Below the pieces are notes generated by a model. That model ran no database searches. It was not told the DNA's origin and saw only the letters and a list, made by a program, of their open reading frames with translations. Positions 6,604 through 10,755 of a stretch of DNA of 10,755 bases are shown here, one piece after another (position 1 is the stretch's first letter; each line of letters begins with the position of its first letter). This DNA comes from an uncultured Ruminococcus sp. (GTDB lineage Bacteria > Bacillota > Clostridia > Oscillospirales > Ruminococcaceae). The DNA lies in assembly GCA_946544695.1 (NCBI GenBank), contig CAMNMO010000071.1, forward strand, positions 1-10,755, given 5' to 3'. Position numbers and translations under genes: made by a program.

Positions 6604-6621
6604 TGTGAGAAAAGTCTCACA
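6604..6621. promoter_or_regulatory. Operator 2 of the aldo/keto reductase-tetR operon
   Basis: TGTGAGA (6604-6610) and TCTCACA (6615-6621) around AAAG. It covers the predicted transcription start and ends just before the ribosome binding site. Its centre is 55 bp from that of operator 1, about 5.2 helical turns. The likely ligand is the TetR-family protein encoded second in this operon (inference). Confidence 0.85.
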
Positions 6622-6625
6622 AATG

Positions 6626-6633
6626 AAAGGTGG
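6626..6633 (+). promoter_or_regulatory. Ribosome binding site that fixes the reductase start
   Basis: AAAGGTGG lies 7 nt before ATG 6641. In-frame starts further upstream are excluded: a TTG at 6572 is the -35 box itself, and the ATG at 6623 has no Shine-Dalgarno and sits at the operator edge. Confidence 0.85.
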
Positions 6634-6640
6634 TAATGAT

Positions 6641-7579
6641 ATGTGTGATGAGATAAAGGCTGTAATAGGTACTAACTCATGGGGCAGCAAGGCTTACGGC
6701 AAGGTGTTCAGGGGCAGCTATGTGGACGAAGCAGTCATCAGTGAAGCTGTCGCAACAGGCAGCAGACTGGGGCTTAAAGTCTTTGATCTTGCAAGGGATT
6801 ACGGCTTTGGCAAGGCACAGAAGATAATGGGCGGACTGGCAGAGGAGGATACTGTGATATCTGCAAAATATACGCCATTCAAGCGGTATAAAAAGAACTG
6901 TGTCAGAAAGTCTCTGGAAAAGGACCTGGAGGATTTCAGACGCAGCTATGTGGATATATACTGGCTGCATCTTCCCATAGATATAAAAGAACATCTGGAA
7001 GAGATCATCGAACTATATAATGAGGGCAAGATACGTCATGTGGGGGTATCGAATTTTGATCCGGAAGAATGCATTCTTTCTAAAAAGATACTTGAAAAAG
7101 CAGGCATACCGCTTTACGGTGTGCAGAACCATTACAGCATCATTTCCCGTGAGTGGGAGAAGAACGGTCTGCTGGAATGGTGCAGTGAGAACGGTGTGTC
7201 GTTCTGGGCATGGGCAGTGCTTGAAGAAGGTCTGCTGACCGACCCTAGAAAAAAGCAGAAGTTCTCGGTGATGAAGCCCTTTGTGAACAGGCAGAAAAGA
7301 AAGCTGCGTGAACTGTATAAGGTCATGATATCACTGGGCAAAAAGTACGATATCACCGTGCCGCAGGTGGCGGAAGCTTTCTGTGCAAGCAAGGGCATAG
7401 TGCCTATAAGCGGCTGCCGCAGACCTTCACAGGTCAGTGAACTGGCGCAGGCTGTCGGTATAAGATTCACCGATGATGAGATAAGGCGTATCGAAGCAGC
7501 GGCAGACAGCGCAGGTGCAAAACTGCTGGGACCCGACCTGTTCAGATTCTATGTACCCAAGAAAAAGGTGATCTCATGA
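6641..7579 (+). CDS. Aldo/keto reductase
   Basis: 312 residues, normal for this (beta/alpha)8-barrel NAD(P)H-dependent oxidoreductase superfamily. The catalytic tetrad is complete: Asp49 and Tyr54 in 'FDLARDYGFG', Lys76 in 'VISAKY', His110 in 'DIYWLHLP'. 'HVGVSNF' (133-139) is the family signature on strand 5 and the C-terminal 'GIVPISGCRRPSQVSE' matches the cofactor-phosphate region. The start was chosen by the ribosome binding site (see separate entry). The gene is first in a two-gene operon and its stop overlaps the following tetR (ATGA), so a local repressor is expected to induce it when a substrate or related toxic carbonyl appears. The actual substrate cannot be read from the sequence. 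Confidence 0.93.
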   Translation: MCDEIKAVIGTNSWGSKAYGKVFRGSYVDEAVISEAVATGSRLGLKVFDLARDYGFGKAQKIMGGLAEEDTVISAKYTPFKRYKKNCVRKSLEKDLEDFRRSYVDIYWLHLPIDIKEHLEEIIELYNEGKIRHVGVSNFDPEECILSKKILEKAGIPLYGVQNHYSIISREWEKNGLLEWCSENGVSFWAWAVLEEGLLTDPRKKQKFSVMKPFVNRQKRKLRELYKVMISLGKKYDITVPQVAEAFCASKGIVPISGCRRPSQVSELAQAVGIRFTDDEIRRIEAAADSAGAKLLGPDLFRFYVPKKKVIS

Positions 7580-8163
7580 AAGAAACAGCATCACCGAGAC
7601 AGGCAAGGGCACAGCTCACAAAGGAAAAACTGCTGACAGCAGCGCTGGAAATGTATGTGAAACAGGGATACCACAACACAACTGTCGATGAGATAGCAGC
7701 GCACGCAGGGCTTTCTACGGGCATAGCTTACAGGTATTTCAGGAATAAAAAGGATATGCTGCTTTCGGCTATAACTTATACATTTGAAAATATCGGCAGC
7801 TTTGCGGGTCTGCAAGAAAATGATGCCACGACAGACAGACGGGGATATATCGGCTATGTGCTGGACAGGTTCGAGGAACTGCATATAAAATACAATGCAC
7901 TGCATGAAGAACTTGAAGGTCTGCGGCATACCGATGAAGATGTGCGGCTGCTGTATAATGATATTGAAAGCAAAGCCCTTGATGAGATAGCGGCAAAGCT
8001 TTCGGCGGAAAAGGGCGGCGGGAATATCCGTGAGAAAGTGTACTTTGCTTTCGGCGTTATGGAACAGTATTGTCACAGGATAACCGATGAAGCATTCAGC
8101 ACACTTGACGGTGACTGTCTGCGGGAAATGACGATAGAAACAGTGATGTCGCTGGGGCTTTAA
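7576..8163 (+). CDS. TetR/AcrR-family transcriptional regulator
   Basis: 195 residues. The N-terminal domain 'LTKEKLLTAALEMYVKQGY' is followed by the helix-turn-helix 'TTVDEIAAHAGLSTGIAYRYF' split at residues 35-55 and 'NKKDMLLSAI', the standard TetR_N layout. The remainder is helical and specific to this protein. ATG 7576 overlaps the reductase TGA by 4 bases (ATGA), and AAGGTGAT at 7565-7572 inside the reductase gene is a good ribosome binding site, so translation is coupled. With paired palindromes bracketing the operon promoter, autorepression plus control of the reductase is the simplest model. It is not closely similar to the other TetR protein in the window, and the two sets of operators differ completely. 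Confidence 0.93.
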   Translation: MKETASPRQARAQLTKEKLLTAALEMYVKQGYHNTTVDEIAAHAGLSTGIAYRYFRNKKDMLLSAITYTFENIGSFAGLQENDATTDRRGYIGYVLDRFEELHIKYNALHEELEGLRHTDEDVRLLYNDIESKALDEIAAKLSAEKGGGNIREKVYFAFGVMEQYCHRITDEAFSTLDGDCLREMTIETVMSLGL

Positions 8164-8178
8164 ACAGCGATGATATAT

Positions 8179-8214
8179 GGTCGGGGAGACAGGCTGCGTC
8201 TCCCCGACCTTTCT
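8179..8214 (+). terminator. Terminator of the reductase-tetR operon
   Basis: GGTCGGGGAGAC (8179-8190) and GTCTCCCCGACC (8198-8209) form a perfect 12-bp GC-rich stem with a 7-nt loop, followed by the short T-run TTTCT. It starts 15 nt after the tetR stop. Confidence 0.87.
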
Positions 8215-8291
8215 AATTGTTGCTTTTCATAAAAATGCACTATTCCATGTGCTGAAATTTGTGAATTTGACGATATCGAAAAGCCCGTTTT

Positions 8292-8325
8292 TGTTGCACA
8301 TTTGTTGCACCCCTTGTGCTATAAT
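8292..8325 (+). promoter_or_regulatory. Activator-type promoter of the D-Ala-D-Ala dipeptidase gene: tandem TGTTGCA boxes and extended -10
   Basis: Two exact heptamers, TGTTGCA at 8292-8298 and 8303-8309, lie 11 bp apart as part of a tandem 11-bp unit (10 of 11 identical). Ten bases later is TATAAT (8320-8325) preceded by TGC, an extended -10. No -35 hexamer exists at the right distance. The arrangement (7-bp direct repeats, 4-bp gap, 10 nt to the -10) is that of sites bound by PhoB/OmpR-type response regulators that replace the -35 contact. The same element stands before the leftward operon (10214-10247). The predicted start near 8332 leaves a leader of about 109 nt in which I see no strong structure. 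Confidence 0.75.
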
Positions 8326-8440
8326 GTCCATAGTAAGTAATAGTAAACAATATGATTTCCCTGACCGCACAGCAGGTCTGAGTGAAAATTTATATATCGT
8401 TTATTATAAGAGTGTTCGTTGTTCACTTCGGAGGTTTATC

Positions 8441-9097
8441 ATGACTGACGCTGAAAGAAAAGTTACTATGGATCCTTCGGGCTTTGTGGTGCTTGCAGAA
8501 AAAGTCCCTGCCATCGTGCAGGAGATACGCTATCACTCAACTTATAATTTTATCGGTGATCGTATCAATGGCTATGAAGAACCGTGCGCTATTATTACCA
8601 AAGAAGCTGCCCGTGCTTTGCTCGCTGTCAGCAATGAGATGATCGTTCAGGGCTTCAGGCTCAAAATATATGATGCTTACAGACCTGCCTGTGCTGTCAG
8701 ACATTTCGTGATGTGGGGCATCGAAGACCTCGATCTTCGTATGAAACCGTATTTTTACCCGACTCTCGAAAAACAGGAGCTTTTTGCAAAAGGCTATATA
8801 GCAAGCCGCTCAAGTCACAGCAGAGGCAGTACGGTAGACCTTACTTTGCTTGATATGAAAACAGGCAAGGAGATAGATATGGGCAGTCCGTTTGATCTGT
8901 TCGATGAGATATCTCATCCCGATTCAAAACAGGTAACTGCCGAACAGTACGAAAACCGCATGCGCTTGCAGAACGTTATGGTACGCAACGGCTTTGAACC
9001 CATTGATTGTGAGTGGTGGCATTTCACACTGAAGGACGAGCCGTATCCCGATACGTATTTTGAGTTTCCCGTGTCGGGTGAATATCTGATGAGATGA
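8441..9097 (+). CDS. vanX: VanX-type D-alanyl-D-alanine dipeptidase (peptidase M15D)
   Basis: 218 residues, close to the usual VanX length of about 202. Zinc ligands are His126 and Asp133 in 'SSHSRGSTVD' and His194 in 'CEWWHF'; Glu191 of the same motif is the catalytic base, and Arg81 in 'YDAYRP' is the conserved substrate Arg. There is no signal peptide, so it acts in the cytoplasm, splitting D-Ala-D-Ala. The start is ATG 8441 with GGAGGT at 8430-8435; an in-frame ATG at 8177 inside the previous terminator is not credible. No vanH or vanA ligase accompanies it, so recycling of D-Ala-D-Ala or cell-wall stress response is more likely than glycopeptide resistance. Codons such as CGT, TTG and CTC look commoner here than in the reductase gene, an impression only. 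It stands alone under a direct-repeat promoter and is convergent with the flavoprotein operon. Confidence 0.92.
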   Translation: MTDAERKVTMDPSGFVVLAEKVPAIVQEIRYHSTYNFIGDRINGYEEPCAIITKEAARALLAVSNEMIVQGFRLKIYDAYRPACAVRHFVMWGIEDLDLRMKPYFYPTLEKQELFAKGYIASRSSHSRGSTVDLTLLDMKTGKEIDMGSPFDLFDEISHPDSKQVTAEQYENRMRLQNVMVRNGFEPIDCEWWHFTLKDEPYPDTYFEFPVSGEYLMR

Positions 9098-9160
9098 TGA
9101 TTTTAAGATAGGGATTTATAGAATTATGTTTTTAAAGGATCATGAAAAGGGTTAAGGAAG

Positions 9161-9193
9161 CCGAGGGGACTGCACCTCCTATAGTCCCCTCGG
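9161..9193. other. Hairpin with an anti-Shine-Dalgarno loop between convergent genes
   Basis: CCGAGGGGACT (9161-9171) and AGTCCCCTCGG (9183-9193) form a perfect 11-bp stem around an 11-nt loop. On the plus strand the loop contains CACCTCCT, identical to the 16S rRNA anti-Shine-Dalgarno tail; on the minus strand it shows AGGAGGTG. No T-run follows on the plus strand, so it is not itself a terminator; a strong one follows 20 nt later. Confidence 0.75.
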
Positions 9194-9212
9194 TACGGCG
9201 TGAAGAAATGTG

Positions 9213-9246
9213 AAGGCGGCAGAGAGTTCATCTCTGCCGCCTTTTT
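9213..9246 (+). terminator. Terminator between the dipeptidase gene and the convergent flavoprotein gene
   Basis: AAGGCGGCAGAGA (9213-9225) and TCTCTGCCGCCTT (9231-9243) form a perfect 13-bp stem with loop GTTCA, then TTTTT (9242-9246). It lies 116 nt after the dipeptidase stop and 4 nt before the convergent gene's stop codon. In the leftward direction the stem lacks a T-run. Confidence 0.92.
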
Positions 9247-9249
9247 ATA

Positions 9250-9792
9250 TTACAGATCCTTCATTCTGTCCGCTAATATCTTTTCCGCATCAAAGCCCTC
9301 TATGTCAAGCATCTCTGCCATGACAAGCCTTGTGTTCTTTATCCCAAGACAACCCTCTGCCAGCGTCTTGATATATCCGTAGCTGAAATCGGGGATATAT
9401 TTGCCGCCCGCTGTGGTGACGTATACCAGTTCATCAGCCCTGCATAAGCCTATCGGCGTGCCATCGGGTGAATAGCGTGAAACTATGCCGACAGCATAGA
9501 TATTCTCGATATATACCTTCAGCTTTGACGGGAAAGAACCGTCCCAGAAAGGTGCTGATATAACTATCTTGTCAGCCTCTGCAAACTGATGCGCATAGTC
9601 AAACATCGGGTCGTCAAGTTTGCCTGCCGCAAGCAGCGCTGTGCGCTTTTCAAGGGCAGCTTCGGTCAGCGGCATTATATCTTCATCGGGCAGATACAGT
9701 TCGGTATAGCTGCCCATCTTGTCAAGCACTGCACGTGCCAGTCTGTCGGTCCTTGAATCGCTGCGCACGCAGCTGTTTATGTAAAGTATCAT
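9250..9792 (-). CDS. Flavodoxin-fold NAD(P)H oxidoreductase (Flavodoxin_2/azoreductase type)
   Basis: 180 residues, slightly shorter than AzoR-type FMN-dependent NADH:quinone or azo reductases (about 200). 'MILYINSCVRSDSRTDRLA' is the first beta strand plus phosphate-binding loop (Ser11, Ser13, Thr15). 'ISAPFWDGSFPSKLKVYIENI' split at residues 78-98 corresponds to the conserved 'P-x-x-N-x-x-x-P-x-x-L-K' segment over the flavin, here with Phe-Trp-Asp in place of the usual Tyr-Asn. 'VTTAGGKY' (125-132) matches the second FMN loop. The start has AGGAGG at 9798-9803, 5 nt from the ATG. It is the second gene after the Nif11-like protein with a 12-nt gap, so almost certainly co-transcribed. The likely role is two-electron reduction of quinones or similar acceptors in the cytoplasm; the substrate is not known. 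Confidence 0.88.
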   Translation of the reverse strand: MILYINSCVRSDSRTDRLARAVLDKMGSYTELYLPDEDIMPLTEAALEKRTALLAAGKLDDPMFDYAHQFAEADKIVISAPFWDGSFPSKLKVYIENIYAVGIVSRYSPDGTPIGLCRADELVYVTTAGGKYIPDFSYGYIKTLAEGCLGIKNTRLVMAEMLDIEGFDAEKILADRMKDL

Positions 9793-9804
9793 GTTAGCCT
9801 CCTG

Positions 9805-10113
9805 TCATCTGTATTCGATATGGTGGTCTCTTATGGACTCCAGTTCCTTATCGCATTTTTCGCACCACATAACCTTGCCTGTGCTTACTTCTTTTGTGAC
9901 AGCAGCAGTTCCGCATACGTTGCAGACAACAGTTTCTTTTTTGTCCGACTGCACGAAACCGCAGGTGATAGCTTCCAGAAGATCGTCCGAAAGCTCGATA
10001 TCCTCCTTAGAAGCCAGTTCCATGAGTTCTTCACAGCTTTGGCACTTTCTCGCCTGTTCTCTGATATCTTCGGGAAGATCTTTTATGAGTTCATCAATGT
10101 TGAAAACTGACAT
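9805..10113 (-). CDS. Small Nif11-like protein with C-terminal zinc ribbon
   Basis: 102 residues. The first half (about 1-52) is helical and acidic and follows the Nif11-like leader pattern: 'SCEELMELASKEDIELSDDLLEAI' split at residues 26-49, ending 'TCG' where such leaders usually have a Gly-Gly. The second half has C64-x-x-C67 and C84-x-x-C87, spaced as a zinc ribbon; a third CxxC (C24, C27) sits in the first half. Nif11-like leaders are known as precursors of ribosomal peptides, but no modification enzyme or exporter is nearby and a metal-binding protein is at least as likely. The start is ATG 10113, set by GGAGAG at 10121-10126; an ATG 15 bases upstream would overlap that site. First gene of the operon with the flavoprotein, under the tandem TGTTGCA promoter. 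Confidence 0.7.
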   Translation of the reverse strand: MSVFNIDELIKDLPEDIREQARKCQSCEELMELASKEDIELSDDLLEAITCGFVQSDKKETVVCNVCGTAAVTKEVSTGKVMWCEKCDKELESIRDHHIEYR

Positions 10114-10120
10114 TCTGCAT

Positions 10121-10126
10121 CTCTCC
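10121..10126 (-). promoter_or_regulatory. Ribosome binding site that fixes the start of the Nif11-like gene
   Basis: GGAGAG on the minus strand lies 7 nt upstream of ATG 10113. The alternative in-frame ATG at 10128 overlaps this site and has no Shine-Dalgarno of its own. Confidence 0.75.
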
Positions 10127-10161
10127 ATAGTGTGTTTAAAGTATTGTTGTAATATTGCGCC

Positions 10162-10200
10162 AAGCAGTGAAACAGTCCGCTTGACAGGGCTGTGCTGCTT
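10162..10200 (-). other. Possible stem-loop in the leader of the Nif11-like operon
   Basis: AAGCAG (10162-10167) and CTGCTT (10195-10200) can form an outer stem, with ACAGTCC (10172-10178) opposite GGGCTGT (10187-10193) as an inner stem carrying one mismatch in the minus-strand RNA. It lies near the 5' end of a leader of about 95 nt. I recognise no riboswitch family. Confidence 0.35.
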
Positions 10201-10213
10201 TATCTATGGCATT

Positions 10214-10247
10214 ATTATAGCATATCCACTGCAACAAAAGTGCAACA
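10214..10247 (-). promoter_or_regulatory. Activator-type promoter of the Nif11-like/flavoprotein operon: tandem TGTTGCA boxes and extended -10
   Basis: On the minus strand TGTTGCA occurs at 10247-10241 and 10236-10230 (11-bp period), followed after exactly 10 nt by TATAAT (10219-10214) preceded by TGC. No -35 hexamer is present. Heptamers, period, distance and extended -10 are the same as at the dipeptidase promoter (8292-8325). The predicted start is near 10207. Confidence 0.75.
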
Positions 10248-10320
10248 TACACTGCATTTTTGCCGCCGTTATTTTTCATGAATTTGAGCGCTGCTGTTTG
10301 TGGATTGCGCCGAAGCAGAA

Positions 10321-10354
10321 CGCCCCGTGCCGTACATAATACAGCAGCGGGGCG
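10321..10354. other. Imperfect GC-rich hairpin downstream of the histidine kinase gene
   Basis: CGCCCCG (10321-10327) pairs with CGGGGCG (10348-10354), with a further 3 bp (TGC/GCA) after a bulge. It lies about 20 nt after the kinase stop on the minus strand but has no T-run there, so it is at best a weak terminator or a 3'-end stabilising structure. Confidence 0.4.
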
Positions 10355-10375
10355 GGTCATATTAAACGAAAAATA

Positions 10376-10755
10376 TCATTGTGTCTGTGCGGCATGTTCG
10401 AGCGGCAGCTGTATGACCGATGTTGCACCGTTTTCAGTCAGCCTGACATCAAGGGTACCGCCGCATTGAATTTTCAGGCGCTGTCTCACATTTTCAAGTC
10501 CCACACTGTGGTGTTCCTTCTGGTTTGAAGTAAGTGCGGCGCCTATGCCGTTGTCTGTCACGGTAATGGTAACATTGCCGTCGGCTTCTTCGGTCTTTAT
10601 TTTGACAAAGCCCGTGCCGTCACGCCTTGAAAGCGCACCGTGCTTTATGGCGTTCTCGACTATCGGCTGTACAGTCAGCGGCGGTATGGTGAAGTCTGTG
10701 GTATTGAGTTCGTATATCACAGTGAAATCCACATCACGGCTTGTCTTTTCAAGGC
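10376..10755 (-). CDS. LytS/YehU-type sensor histidine kinase, C-terminal part
   Basis: The reading frame is open to the right edge, so only about 125 C-terminal residues are seen. 'PPLTVQPIVENAIKHG' contains the N box typical of the His_kinase (PF06580) plus HATPase arrangement; 'VTDNGIG' is the G1 box and 'VGLENVRQRL' the G2 box. The phospho-accepting His region and the sensor lie beyond the window. Such kinases phosphorylate LytTR-type or AraC-type response regulators, which would be expected just beyond the right edge or elsewhere. The gene is leftward, in the same direction as the Nif11-like operon, but that operon has its own promoter after a gap of about 130 nt. Confidence 0.9.
   Translation of the reverse strand, partial: LEKTSRDVDFTVIYELNTTDFTIPPLTVQPIVENAIKHGALSRRDGTGFVKIKTEEADGNVTITVTDNGIGAALTSNQKEHHSVGLENVRQRLKIQCGGTLDVRLTENGATSVIQLPLEHAAQTQ

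Larger units (their letters stand above)
10154..10318. repeat. Short direct repeat ATTGCGCC(G)AAGCAG
   Basis: Copies at 10154-10167 and 10304-10318 are the same except for one inserted G. They lie 150 bp apart on either side of the promoter of the Nif11-like operon. No transposon features accompany them, and function is unknown. Confidence 0.4.

Noticed and set aside
6572..6640. An upstream TTG start for the aldo/keto reductase, adding 23 residues
   Set aside because: The TTG is part of the -35 box and the added codons run through the -10 box, the transcription start and operator 2; a proper ribosome binding site precedes ATG 6641.
7591..8076. Minus-strand open frame of 161 codons opposite the second tetR
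   Set aside because: Cys- and His-rich antisense shadow of a clear TetR gene with helix-turn-helix.
8177..8440. An N-terminal extension of the dipeptidase to ATG 8177
   Set aside because: The extension crosses the upstream terminator and the dipeptidase promoter, and the family normally starts near ATG 8441, which has GGAGGT.
8441..9097. Glycopeptide-resistance (van) cluster
   Set aside because: Only the vanX-type gene is present; no vanH, ligase or vanRS in the window.
9161..9193. Terminal inverted repeat of a small mobile element
   Set aside because: The arms are only 11 bp with an 11-nt loop, no target duplication, and position between convergent genes fits an RNA hairpin.
9805..10113. 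A complete RiPP (Nif11-type) biosynthetic cluster
   Set aside because: No modification enzyme, peptidase or exporter lies in the window and the cysteines fit a zinc ribbon better than a core peptide.
10376..10755. Histidine kinase at the right edge as the controller of the TGTTGCA promoters
   Set aside because: LytS-type kinases usually pair with LytTR or AraC-type regulators, whose sites do not have an 11-bp period; not excluded, but unsupported here.

Overview
The window looks like the chromosome of a Ruminococcus-type gut or rumen Firmicute (Oscillospiraceae). The main reasons are a secreted protein carrying a type I dockerin, a BspA-like leucine-rich segment and bacterial Ig-like (BIG2) domains, strong AGGAGG-type ribosome binding sites, consensus sigma-A promoters, and a small Nif11-like protein of a kind I associate with these clostridia. 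Genus-level placement is inference. I see no mobile element, CRISPR array or phage gene.

Left part (1-1625): the 3' end of a membrane protein with bacterial PH domains (YdbT-like) is followed by a tRNA block. tRNA-Pro(UGG) has its own perfect promoter. tRNA-Thr(UGU) and tRNA-Tyr(GUA) share a second perfect promoter and end at a strong terminator. Both tRNA transcripts begin with a short hairpin at the predicted start site.

Middle (1656-6466): a leftward two-gene operon encodes a TetR-family repressor and a six-helix DUF998 membrane protein. Its promoter carries a 16-bp palindrome between -35 and -10. Divergent from it is a 1091-residue secreted protein (N-terminal propeller-like region, LRR_5 segment, internal dockerin, acidic Thr-rich linker, three BIG2 domains and a fourth BIG2-like end) with its own promoter and terminator.

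Next (6549-8214): a self-contained operon of an aldo/keto reductase and a TetR-family regulator overlapping by 4 bases. Its promoter is bracketed by two near-identical 18-bp palindromes, so autorepression is the natural reading.

Right part (8292-10755): two convergent units. Rightward is a stand-alone VanX-type D-Ala-D-Ala dipeptidase. Leftward is a small Nif11-like/zinc-ribbon protein followed by a flavodoxin-fold NAD(P)H oxidoreductase. Both units have the same unusual promoter: no -35, two TGTTGCA heptamers with an 11-bp period, exactly 10 nt, then TATAAT preceded by TGC. This is the architecture of PhoB/OmpR-class response-regulator sites and suggests that one unseen activator controls both. 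It is the most interesting signal here. Between the two units lies a hairpin whose loop matches the 16S anti-Shine-Dalgarno sequence, followed by a strong terminator. The window ends in the C-terminal ATPase part of a LytS/YehU-type sensor histidine kinase.

All calls come from reading the sequence and the translations. Transcription starts are estimated from -10 positions, and no database search or folding program was run.
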